Below, one piece after another: positions 1 through 7,892 of a DNA stretch of 33,048 nucleotides. The translations under genes were made by a program, and so were the position numbers. Position 1 is the stretch's first letter; the number at the start of each line of letters is the position of its first letter. This stretch comes from Lentisphaeria bacterium (GTDB lineage: Bacteria > Verrucomicrobiota > Lentisphaeria > Victivallales > UBA1829), in contig JAGCNI010000021.1 in NCBI GenBank assembly GCA_017646015.1, positions 1 through 33,048 of the forward strand, given 5' to 3'. Below the pieces are notes generated by a model. It was given only the letters and a program-made list of their open reading frames with translations. It searched no databases and was not told the DNA's origin.

Positions 1-356
1 AGATCTAAAGAATAATTCTGTATGAAATTATCTCCGGTATTTAATATAATTCATGTCAGGTGTTATGCCTCTAACACCTGACATGAAAGTAATGTAATAT
101 CAACTCAGGAAAAATGCAAATCTTTTTCAGATCTCAAGAATACTTCTGTATGAAATTATCTCCGGAATTTAATATAATTCATGTCAGGTGTTATGCCCCA
201 AACACCTGACATGAAGGTAATCTAATATCAAATCAGGAAAAATGCAAATCTTTTTTCTGATCTCAAGAATAGTTCTGTATGAAATTATCTCCGGAATTTA
301 ATAAAATTCATGTCAGGTGTTATGCCCCAAACACCTGACATGAAGGTAATATAACA
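1..356 (+). repeat. Three tandem copies of a ~128-base palindromic element
   Basis: Units begin at 1, 129 and 258 (period 128-129 bases) and are nearly identical over most of their length. The third fades after about 350. Each holds a perfect inverted repeat: arms 50-65/72-87 (16 bases, 6-base loop), 178-191/202-215 and 307-320/331-344 (14 bases, 10-base loop). The array starts at the window edge, so more copies may lie upstream. No ORF spans the units. A related single copy lies inverted near 15.7 kb. The repeats are seen directly; any function is unknown. Confidence 0.93.
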
Positions 357-368
357 CAAACTTCTCTG

Positions 369-431
369 GATTTCAACTCCTTCAACAAAGATTTCAACTC
401 CTTCAGCAAAGATTTCAACTTTTCCAGAAAA
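369..431. repeat. Three tandem 21-base repeats
   Basis: Units 369-389 and 390-410 differ at one base; the third (411-431) is degenerate. The period is seven codons. A short minus-strand reading frame (285-467) crosses them and would encode the heptads VEIFAEG and VEIFVEG, but it ends inside the palindromic repeat and lacks a convincing ribosome site, so it is not called as a gene. Confidence 0.8.
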
Positions 432-557
432 GAATAAATACGAATCAGACTCCACAATTTTCTTCATTCCCAAAACATCATCTTCCTCAAAACAGCCTTT
501 CCCCTGCTCTCATGACAAGAAATATTCTCAAAAAACAAAACTTTAACGAAATTCTTC
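432..557. other. Rest of the 5' gene-free stretch
   Basis: Together with the repeats at 1-431 this forms a gene-free stretch of about 640 bases. Between the 21-base repeats and the promoter at 558 the sequence is A/C-rich. No supported gene, hairpin or RNA was seen in it. Confidence 0.5.
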
Positions 558-586
558 TTGAAAAGTAAATATGCCGCGGTTATATT
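558..586 (+). promoter_or_regulatory. Sigma70-type promoter for the DUF1549 operon
   Basis: A -35 box TTGAAA (558-563) and a -10 box TATATT (581-586) are separated by exactly 17 bases. The start codon at 638 lies about 50 bases downstream, preceded by AAGGAG. The match is seen in the sequence; activity is inferred. Confidence 0.6.
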
Positions 587-637
587 CAGAACATTCATCA
601 GATAAAATCAAGGTATCAATAACAAAAGGAGACTACC

Positions 638-2263
638 ATGATCCATCGCCTCTTTTTGCTGTTCAGTCCAGTGCTGTTCATACTGCCCATCTCTGCGGCA
701 GAACCTTTTGACGCACCCGGAAAACCGGAAATATACAGGACAGTTTCCCCCACACTTGCAGAACTTGACACGATCCTGAAAAAACGATGGGATCAACTGA
801 AAATTCCGGATGTTCCCGAAGCCTCCGATGCGGTATTTGTCCGGCGGGCATATTTGAATGCGACCGGAAGGATTCCCACACTGGAACAGGTTTTAAGTTT
901 TCTTCAGGACACCAATCCGGACAAGCATACACGTTTGATTGACTCACTGCTTACCTCTGAAGCGCATGCGGATTTGATGGCAATGCGGTTTGCGGATCTG
1001 TTCCGGATCAAATCAGAATTTCCTGTCAATCTCTGGCCCAATGCGGTACAGGCATTTCATCAGCAGTTACGCCGGGATATTCTCCGGGATCGTCCATATT
1101 CCGAAATGGTGAAAGAACTGCTCACGGCATCCGGCAGCAATTTCCGTGTTCCTTATGCCAATTTCTTCCGTGGTACAGGGGATCGCACTCCGGCGGGCCT
1201 TGCCAAAATCACGGCATTGTCATTCATGGGATTACAGTTGGATTCAATTCCGGAAGCGGAAAGGAAAGCGTTTATTGCTTTATTCTCCCGGATCCGCTTC
1301 AAAAGTACCGTGGAATGGAAAGAAGAGATTGTTTTCACAGATCCGGAAGCAGTTGAATTGGAAGTATTTCTGCCTGGCAGTGGATATTTCACGATCCATT
1401 CGCCCGCACAGGAACCGCGTCAACAGCTGGCAACATTATTGATCGAACGGGAAAATCCCTATTTTGCAAGAGCATTTGTCAATCGTGCATGGCACTGGTT
1501 TTTCGGGAATGCACTGATCGAACCGCTGGAAAATATCTCTCCGGAACCCTCCGCCTGGATCTGTTTTCTGCGCTCAACCGGAATCGCAGACGCACCAGAA
1601 AAAGAGCTGCATCCGGAACTGCTTTCTTTCCTGACAAATGAGTTCCGCCGTTCCAATTACAGTATGCGGAAACTTTTTACGCTGATCATGAACTCAGCCG
1701 CATACCGGGCATCTTCCATCACAGAAAAAGGCGATAAACGGAAAGCAGAAAAATATTTTGCGACCTACCCCATACGCCGTCTTGAAGCGGAACTCGTGGT
1801 GGATGCGTTCGGAACATTAACAGGAAATTTCAATTCCTATTCAAGCGTGATCCCGGAACCGTTCACTTTTCTGCCACAAAAAACTCATGCAGTTCAAATT
1901 CCGGACGGCAGTATTTCCAGTGCCATGCTGGATCTGTTCGGACGTCCCCCGCGGGATACCGGGCTTGTTTCCGAAAGAATCAACATCATCAACGGAAAAC
2001 AACGCCTCTATCTGATGAATTCCGGTACATTATACCGCAGTTTACAGCAAACAGCCTCACGGATTTCCAGAAAAGCGAAATGGAATCTGGTAAAGACAAC
2101 AGAACAACTCTATCTGGCAGTTCTTTCCCGCTATCCGACACAGCAGGAAGTGCAGAAAATACGTTCTGTTTACCGGAAACTGGATCGCAAACAACGCAAC
2201 CGATTCTGGCAAGACCTGATCTGGGTACTCGTCAACTCCAAAGAATTTCTTTATCACCACTGA
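638..2263 (+). CDS. Secreted DUF1549/DUF1553-type protein
   Basis: A 541-residue protein with a signal peptide (hydrophobic residues 5-20, likely cut after the Ala-Ala near residue 21). Residues ~35-220 resemble DUF1549 (VFVRRAYLNATGRIPT, then a conserved RFADLFR segment). Residues ~270-520 resemble DUF1553, with NPYFARAFVNRAWHWFFG and a later NSAAYRAS motif. These paired domains are hallmarks of Planctomycetes/Lentisphaerae proteins that often also carry a cytochrome-like PSCyt1 domain; no CxxCH motif is seen here, so this is a short form. The biochemical role of the family is not established. The start follows AAGGAG at good spacing. It is the first gene of an operon with the PPC-domain protein 16 bases downstream, and both products are exported. 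Confidence 0.85.
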   Translation: MIHRLFLLFSPVLFILPISAAEPFDAPGKPEIYRTVSPTLAELDTILKKRWDQLKIPDVPEASDAVFVRRAYLNATGRIPTLEQVLSFLQDTNPDKHTRLIDSLLTSEAHADLMAMRFADLFRIKSEFPVNLWPNAVQAFHQQLRRDILRDRPYSEMVKELLTASGSNFRVPYANFFRGTGDRTPAGLAKITALSFMGLQLDSIPEAERKAFIALFSRIRFKSTVEWKEEIVFTDPEAVELEVFLPGSGYFTIHSPAQEPRQQLATLLIERENPYFARAFVNRAWHWFFGNALIEPLENISPEPSAWICFLRSTGIADAPEKELHPELLSFLTNEFRRSNYSMRKLFTLIMNSAAYRASSITEKGDKRKAEKYFATYPIRRLEAELVVDAFGTLTGNFNSYSSVIPEPFTFLPQKTHAVQIPDGSISSAMLDLFGRPPRDTGLVSERINIINGKQRLYLMNSGTLYRSLQQTASRISRKAKWNLVKTTEQLYLAVLSRYPTQQEVQKIRSVYRKLDRKQRNRFWQDLIWVLVNSKEFLYHH

Positions 2264-2279
2264 TACAGGAGAAATCATT

Positions 2280-4436
2280 ATGCTCTACCATACCCTGTCC
2301 TCAAAAATAAAAATATTCTTCTCCACGGCTTTTGTCTCTGCAATTTTTCTGCTTCCCGCACAACATATCGGTTACTTGATGCCATCGGGGGGAAAAGCCG
2401 GAACAACTGCGGAAGTCTTAGTGGGCGGACAACAACTCTGGAGTGTCAATCAGATTCGTTTTTCCGGGCCGGATGCGGCAAAAAAATTCACCGTGGAATC
2501 AGTCACTCTGGTTCCCGGACTGCCGCCGATCGGAGGAAATCAACGCAAGTTCGTTGTGCAATGGATGCGAAATATTCTTGCAGGCAAGAAAGAGATCCCG
2601 CCGAAAAATTATGATCAGAGAGAACTGGACAGTTGGCGGAAACATATTTATTTTAATACAGTGGATCAGTTGACTCCGCTGCAATTTCATATTCTCGGGG
2701 AAAGTATCTTTCTGCCCCGCAATTCGCTGCAGATGAGCCCCGCGATCAATTCATTGGCGATCCTCCGTTTTAAAATCGCACCGGATACAAAACCGGGCAG
2801 ATACGAACTGCGACTCCAACGGAAAAATGCCATGCTCAGCAATCCCCTCCCTTTCTATGTCGATACTCTTCCGGAAAAACGGGAACCTTATTTCAAACTT
2901 CCTCCCGGAAAACCGGAAATCCCCTCATTCACAATCCCTGCTGTCATCAATGGACAGATCCTTCCCGGTGCAACTGATTCATGGAATTTCACAGCCAAAA
3001 AAGGGGATACGATCACCTTTCAGACATTTGCACGGAAACTGATCCCGTATATGGGAGACTGTGTCCCGGGATATTTTCAATGTCTCCTGGAACTCTATGA
3101 TGCCAAAGGAAAACAGCTTGCTTCTGCTGATGATTTTCATTCTGATCCGGATCCTGTCCTGACATATCAGATTCCGGAAGACGGACAATATGAATTGCGG
3201 ATCCGGGATGCTTTATACCGGGGTCGCGCAGATTTTGTCTATCGGATACGCTGTTTCAAGGGAACTCTCCCGTTCAAACTGAAAGCCGCTCCCCGTTATC
3301 CGGAACTGCCGGAAATCAAAACATCTCAACTGGAAAAGGGGAAACAGACTGATTATCCGGTCATGCTGCAAGGAGTTGTCACCGGACAAAATGCCAAAGA
3401 ACATTTCAAAATAAATGTACGGAAAGATGAAAAAATTGTGCTGGAAGTTTTTGCACGCCGACTGGGTTCACCACTGGATTCAAGGTTGACCGTAACTGCA
3501 CCCGACGGGAAAAAAATTGCATTCAATGATGATTATCCCCGAATCAAAGTCGGTACTGTCATGCAGGATACAGATTCTTATCTCATGTTCACAGCCCCGC
3601 AGAGCGGAATTTACACTGTCGAACTGGCTGATACCGCAGGAAAACACGGAAAACATTATCAGTATTTTCTGAGAATCGACCGTCCGCGTCCCTCTTTCCG
3701 CCTTTTTGTAAAACCCTCTTCGATCCCTGTACCGCAGAACGGAAATGTGGCTGTCAAAATCATGGTCGAGCCACAGGATGGTTTTTCCAATGATATCGTA
3801 TTGGATCTGAAGGCTCCGAACCGTTATACCCTTACCGGCAGCCGGATCATTCCCGCAGGAACAACAGAAACAACCATCACAATGAGCTGTACTCAGGACA
3901 GAAAACGCGACAACGTAAGAGCTATTCTGACAGGAACTTCTGCGGACGGCACATTCTCGACCCGGGCAATTCCCGGAGATGAAACAATGCAGGCATTTGC
4001 CTATACTCATATTCTCCCTGCAATGGAACTGCTGCTGCACAAAACATGGACTCCGGCAGGAGCAACTTTGATCGCTCCGGCAAATCCCGGAAAAACACTC
4101 CTGAAAGCAGATCAAAATCATACAGCAGTCCTGACTCTCAAACAGAAAAAATTGACCGCCTATCTGAAAAACGGAAAATATGAATTCTCTCTCCCGGATT
4201 CACAGAAACAAGTACGTCTGGAAAAAGTCAGAAAAGTGGAAAAGAAAGGGAAACAGGCAGAATATCAACTCACATTCAAGGCTGTTCCGGATGAAAAAAA
4301 CAGCAGCGGAAAAATCCGCACAACACTGTTGATCAAAACAATCTTCACCTATGAAACAAAAAATAAAGAAGGAAAAACCGTACAGCGCAAATCTACCTTT
4401 TATCTGCCTGTATTGATGTTTACCGCAGGAGAATAA
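2280..4436 (+). CDS. Secreted PPC-domain protein
   Basis: A 718-residue exported protein with an N-terminal hydrophobic signal (about residues 9-27, ending LLPAQH). Two regions look like bacterial pre-peptidase C-terminal (PPC) beta-sandwich domains: residues ~215-320, with DSWNFTAKKGDTITFQTFAR and a later DGQYELRIRD, and ~358-475, with EHFKINVRKDEKIVLEVFAR and SGIYTVELAD. No protease catalytic motif is visible, so this is probably a structural or binding protein. The start follows an AGGAG-type site 17 bases after the DUF1549 gene, so the two are surely co-transcribed. In Planctomycetes, PPC proteins are commonly neighbours of DUF1549/DUF1553 proteins, which supports a shared envelope role of unknown nature. 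Confidence 0.8.
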   Translation: MLYHTLSSKIKIFFSTAFVSAIFLLPAQHIGYLMPSGGKAGTTAEVLVGGQQLWSVNQIRFSGPDAAKKFTVESVTLVPGLPPIGGNQRKFVVQWMRNILAGKKEIPPKNYDQRELDSWRKHIYFNTVDQLTPLQFHILGESIFLPRNSLQMSPAINSLAILRFKIAPDTKPGRYELRLQRKNAMLSNPLPFYVDTLPEKREPYFKLPPGKPEIPSFTIPAVINGQILPGATDSWNFTAKKGDTITFQTFARKLIPYMGDCVPGYFQCLLELYDAKGKQLASADDFHSDPDPVLTYQIPEDGQYELRIRDALYRGRADFVYRIRCFKGTLPFKLKAAPRYPELPEIKTSQLEKGKQTDYPVMLQGVVTGQNAKEHFKINVRKDEKIVLEVFARRLGSPLDSRLTVTAPDGKKIAFNDDYPRIKVGTVMQDTDSYLMFTAPQSGIYTVELADTAGKHGKHYQYFLRIDRPRPSFRLFVKPSSIPVPQNGNVAVKIMVEPQDGFSNDIVLDLKAPNRYTLTGSRIIPAGTTETTITMSCTQDRKRDNVRAILTGTSADGTFSTRAIPGDETMQAFAYTHILPAMELLLHKTWTPAGATLIAPANPGKTLLKADQNHTAVLTLKQKKLTAYLKNGKYEFSLPDSQKQVRLEKVRKVEKKGKQAEYQLTFKAVPDEKNSSGKIRTTLLIKTIFTYETKNKEGKTVQRKSTFYLPVLMFTAGE

Positions 4437-4440
4437 AACG

Positions 4441-5556
4441 ATGATACAATACAGTTTTTTCGATCCGGAAAACGGCAACTGCACGGAAACTTTTTTCAGT
4501 GGGATCTCTCTTCCGGCTGAAGATTTTGCAACAGAAGTCCGGACATTGCTGGACTCTTATGAAAATGCTCTGAACGAAACCGGGTGTTCGGAAAAAACCG
4601 AATTCCTGCTGCGTTTTCATCTCAGCGATATCACCAATCAAGCCCCTCTGCTCCGTTCTATTCTGGGACAACGGAATACATTTCTCTCCATCATAGGACA
4701 GCCTCCGGCGGGCGGACGGATCGCACTGGAAGCATGGCATATTTCTCCGTTCAGCAAGGAATCTGCCGGAGATAACAACTGGAAGATCCGTTTCAAAAAT
4801 TATGAGGTTCTCCTCGCACGGGGCAAAGATCCGGAATCTACCGGCAGTTATGCACAGACAGCAGCAGAGTTTTCCGCACTGGAAAACCTCCTTGCCCGGT
4901 ATAACGGAAAAATCGCAGACAATACCGTCCGCACCTGGCTCTACTGCCGGGATGTGGATAACAACTATGCAGGATTGGTCGAGGCAAGAAATCACTGGTT
5001 TGAACGGATCGGACTGACCGCTCAAACTCATTTCATCGCCAGTACCGGAATTGAAGCACAATCAGAAATGCCTTCAAGATTGATTTCCATGGATTCCCTG
5101 AGTTTTCCGGGGATGGATCCGGAACAGCTGATCTATCTTGCAGATCTGGAAATGCTCTCCTCCACAGCCTTGTACGGAGTCAGTTTTGAAAGGGGTACAA
5201 GAATGATCTTCGGGGATCGTTCCCATTATTATATCTCTGGAACAGCCAGCATCGACAAATACGGGAAGGTATTGTTTCTGAATGACCCCGCAGCTCAAAC
5301 AGGCAGGATCATTGACAATATGGAGGCGTTACTGAAAAGTTCATCAGGCTCTCTTTCCGATCTGAAATTCGCCACTGTTTACCTGCGGGATCTGCGGGAT
5401 GTTGAACGGGTGCGGAGTGTTCTGAAAGAAAGGATCTCTTTCCCTCTGCCGATGATCTTCCTGCAAGCTCCGGTATGCCGTCCGGCATGGCTGGTGGAAA
5501 TCGAGGCTTTCGGAGTCAATCATTGCGGATCGGAACAATTCGCACCATTGATCTGA
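4441..5556 (+). CDS. Chorismatase/RidA-like protein (FkbO-Hyg5-XanB2 type)
   Basis: A 371-residue protein with no signal peptide. Its layout is that of the chorismatase family, which has two YjgF/RidA-like halves. Visible family features are VRTWLYCRDVDNNY (about 163-176) followed by a GLTAQTHFIASTGIE segment, then SGTASIDKYGKVLF (~261), a QTGRIIDNMEALL helix, and a C-terminal LVEIEAFG holding the conserved Glu region. Known members hydrolyse chorismate to a dihydroxycyclohexadienoate or hydroxybenzoate; which product would form here cannot be told. It starts 4 bases after the PPC gene with AGGAG overlapping that gene's end, so it closes a three-gene operon. A cytosolic chorismate enzyme with two secreted proteins is an odd pairing. 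A non-enzymatic RidA-like role is possible. Confidence 0.65.
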   Translation: MIQYSFFDPENGNCTETFFSGISLPAEDFATEVRTLLDSYENALNETGCSEKTEFLLRFHLSDITNQAPLLRSILGQRNTFLSIIGQPPAGGRIALEAWHISPFSKESAGDNNWKIRFKNYEVLLARGKDPESTGSYAQTAAEFSALENLLARYNGKIADNTVRTWLYCRDVDNNYAGLVEARNHWFERIGLTAQTHFIASTGIEAQSEMPSRLISMDSLSFPGMDPEQLIYLADLEMLSSTALYGVSFERGTRMIFGDRSHYYISGTASIDKYGKVLFLNDPAAQTGRIIDNMEALLKSSSGSLSDLKFATVYLRDLRDVERVRSVLKERISFPLPMIFLQAPVCRPAWLVEIEAFGVNHCGSEQFAPLI

Positions 5557-5635
5557 TCTGCTGTTATACAGTTGAAAAAAATCAAATATTTTTACGGCAA
5601 ATATTCACATTTTTTAACTTTTATGATATTTCAGC

Positions 5636-5663
5636 TTGAAAAACGCATATTTCCGGCTATTGT
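5636..5663 (+). promoter_or_regulatory. Promoter of the sigma factor-kinase operon
   Basis: TTGAAA (5636-5641) and TATTGT (5658-5663) are spaced by 16 bases, about 50 bases before the GTG start at 5712. A perfect palindrome follows directly (5664-5672/5680-5688) and could be an operator. Confidence 0.5.
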
Positions 5664-5688
5664 AAAATTATTTGATAAAAATAATTTT
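5664..5688. promoter_or_regulatory. Palindrome in the sigma factor leader
   Basis: Nine-base perfect arms AAAATTATT (5664-5672) and AATAATTTT (5680-5688) flank a 7-base centre, immediately after a -10-like box. Its place at the expected transcription start suggests an operator. The low GC content makes an RNA terminator unlikely. Confidence 0.4.
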
Positions 5689-5711
5689 CAATAACCGCAT
5701 GAGGTATTCAA

Positions 5712-6266
5712 GTGAGTTTCACAACCCGGATGAGTGTATTGGAAGGGATGAAAGAAAACAGTGAAAGAGCGTGGGAACGTTTTTTCACTCTTTATACACC
5801 CTTGATTCGTCTTCATGGAAAAGATTGCGGCTTGAAAAGCGAGCTGCTGGATGATCTTGTTCAGAATGTCATGCTCTCCATGACAACTCGGATCCCGGAT
5901 TTTGAATATGCTCCGGAACGGGGACGTTTCCGTGATTATCTCCGCAAAATCATCCGTGCCAGAGTCGCGGATATGCTCCGGGATATTTACAAACAGGATA
6001 AAGTCCGTTTCATCGAAGAAGATGAAGCCCATCTGGATGATCTTTTTCAACTGGAATGGGAGGAACATATCCAGCGGAACAGTCTGGAGCAGCTCAAGGA
6101 AGAGATCAGTCCGAAACATTTTCAGATATTTCAACTGCTGGATATCCAGCATAAAAAAGTCAAAGATGTGGCAAAACTCTTCAAATTGCCGGAACAGACG
6201 ATTTATTCCATCCGGAACCGCACAGAAGAAAAACTGAAAGAAATCGCCAGGAATCTGGATATATGA
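5712..6266 (+). CDS. ECF-type RNA polymerase sigma factor
   Basis: A 184-residue sigma factor. Residues ~18-90 look like region 2 (SERAWERFFTLYTPLI, DDLVQNVMLSM, then GRFRDYLRKIIRARVADMLR). Residues ~130-180 form a region 4 helix-turn-helix (FQLLDIQHKKVKDVAKLF, then a recognition helix near IYSIRNRTEEKLKE). Region 3 is absent, as is usual for ECF factors. The GTG start is preceded by GAGG at 5701. The stop overlaps the ATG of the kinase-like gene (ATGA), so the two are translationally coupled. Planctomycetes and relatives often encode ECF factors next to Ser/Thr-kinase-like proteins, so the kinase-like partner probably controls this factor. No classical anti-sigma gene is visible. Confidence 0.85.
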   Translation: MSFTTRMSVLEGMKENSERAWERFFTLYTPLIRLHGKDCGLKSELLDDLVQNVMLSMTTRIPDFEYAPERGRFRDYLRKIIRARVADMLRDIYKQDKVRFIEEDEAHLDDLFQLEWEEHIQRNSLEQLKEEISPKHFQIFQLLDIQHKKVKDVAKLFKLPEQTIYSIRNRTEEKLKEIARNLDI

Positions 6267-7870
6267 ATAACCGCGTTCCGCCAGTGATCCCGAATTTTAC
6301 TCTGATCGAAATTTGCGGACGCGGCGGCAGCAGTGAAGTCTGGTTTGCCGCCGATCCCAATGGAATACGCAGAGCGATCCGGATCATGGATAAAACAAGA
6401 TTCTCTGATGAGTTCCGCCTTGAATCCGAATCAAAAGCCGTTTCTGTCTATCGGAATATTGCCAATCAACACCCGAACCTGCTGGATATCCTCTATACCG
6501 GAGAAACACCGGAATATCTCTATTATGTCACGGAACTGGCGGACAATGTCAACTCATTTCCGAATCAATATGAAGCCGATACGCTGGCATGGCGCATCAA
6601 AAACAGAAAAGAATCACGCAAAATCATTCTCTCTTATCTGGAGGCGATCCTGAATGGCGTAGAACAGCTTCACCGTTATGAAATCGCACATCATGACCTC
6701 AAACCGGAAAATATTATTTTTGTCAAAGGGGTTTTGAAAATTGCAGATCCGGGATTGATCGCATCTTCCAATAAAAAAACTCTTGGAGGTACACCCGGAT
6801 TCCGCCCGTCATGGCACTTATCCGGGATCGAAGCGGATATCTATGCCATCGGAAAAATCATTTACTGCCTGATGACAAAAGAAGATCCCACCCGTTTCCC
6901 CGAAATTCCCCCGGAATGTCCTATCGAAGAATTTGCCGAACTGAATGAAATCGCACTGAAATGCTGCGAAAGAGAACCGGAGGAACGGTATCATTCCATT
7001 GCTGAAATACGTCGGGATCTTGCAGCGGTCAGAGAACCGGTCAAATTTCTCAATCGTTTCGAGGGTATGCGTACAAAAAGCTCCATGATCCTTGCCGTGC
7101 TCCTCTGTATCTCTTTGATATTCAATCTCCTCCCGTTCATGAAAGGATGTTTTCAAAATAAAATTTCCAAAACAGAAGCACAACAGTTGATCGATATCAC
7201 CTATCAGAATATGAACTCAATGACGCTCAAGGAACTGGATACTGTTTTCACGCTCCTGGATCATGCCGATCCGGATGAACTGACAACGACTCATGAATAC
7301 CGTTTGCAGCAGTTGGATGAATATGCCGGATTTCTCCGGAACATGCAAGCCAATGATGCCGCAGGATTCGCGATCCCATTGCTGATCTCCATGTCCATCT
7401 TCCCCGATAAAGAAACTCATGCAAAATACATTTATCACTATATTTCCCTGAACCCCTCGGCAATACTTTCCCCGCATACTCTGGCAAGATGTTACATGTT
7501 TCATATCCGGAACGGAAGCCGGAAATTTGCAGAAGAGACTCTCCGGCGTTTGAAACAGTGTGATTTTTCACAATACAATAATTATGCCGCAGCATTTGAA
7601 CTCTTGCAGCTCGTCAATTTCATGACCGCATCCGGCGATTTTGAAAACGCTCTCTTCTTTACGGAGAAAGCAGAAAAACTCGCACCCAATTATGCCCCGG
7701 TCTATATGATCCTTTTCCAGATCCATTACAAGAAACAGGAATATGATAAAGCAGAAGAGGCTTTCCGGAAATACAGGGAACTGCATCCGCAAAGCTGTTG
7801 TATTGAAATGTTTTATGAAATGCTTACCCGGAAACAGAATACAAAAAAGCCGGGAGAAAATCCCGGCTGA
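6263..7870 (+). CDS. Membrane Ser/Thr-kinase-like protein with TPR sensor domain
   Basis: A 535-residue protein. Residues ~12-265 form an STK fold: glycine loop GRGGSSEVW (19-27), catalytic-loop HHDLKPEN (143-150, normally HRDLKPEN) and ADPG (161-164, normally ADFG), then GGTPGFRPSW. The usual VAIK lysine is Arg40 (RAIRIM). Asp145, Asn150 and Asp162 are kept, so it may be a weak or atypical kinase or a pseudokinase. A membrane segment (~274-293) follows, then an outside region whose last ~120 residues have TPR-like helices (DFENALFFTEKAEKLAPNYAPVY, EYDKAEEAFRKYRELHP). It overlaps the sigma gene by 4 bases. The likely role is sensing an outside signal and controlling the sigma factor. The end of the gene doubles as the terminator of the converging pyrE. 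Confidence 0.85.
   Translation: MNNRVPPVIPNFTLIEICGRGGSSEVWFAADPNGIRRAIRIMDKTRFSDEFRLESESKAVSVYRNIANQHPNLLDILYTGETPEYLYYVTELADNVNSFPNQYEADTLAWRIKNRKESRKIILSYLEAILNGVEQLHRYEIAHHDLKPENIIFVKGVLKIADPGLIASSNKKTLGGTPGFRPSWHLSGIEADIYAIGKIIYCLMTKEDPTRFPEIPPECPIEEFAELNEIALKCCEREPEERYHSIAEIRRDLAAVREPVKFLNRFEGMRTKSSMILAVLLCISLIFNLLPFMKGCFQNKISKTEAQQLIDITYQNMNSMTLKELDTVFTLLDHADPDELTTTHEYRLQQLDEYAGFLRNMQANDAAGFAIPLLISMSIFPDKETHAKYIYHYISLNPSAILSPHTLARCYMFHIRNGSRKFAEETLRRLKQCDFSQYNNYAAAFELLQLVNFMTASGDFENALFFTEKAEKLAPNYAPVYMILFQIHYKKQEYDKAEEAFRKYRELHPQSCCIEMFYEMLTRKQNTKKPGENPG
7843..7867 (-). terminator. Intrinsic terminator of pyrE
   Basis: Stem GCCGGGA (7849-7855)/TCCCGGC (7861-7867) with a 5-base loop. 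On the minus strand six T residues follow (7843-7848). It lies inside the last codons of the convergent kinase-like gene, just before that gene's stop. Confidence 0.85.
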
Positions 7871-7892
7871 AAATCTTCTGTAAAATCAGAAC

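Noticed and set aside
1..356. CRISPR array
   Set aside because: The tandem units are ~128 bases long and nearly identical throughout with no variable spacers, and no cas genes are near.
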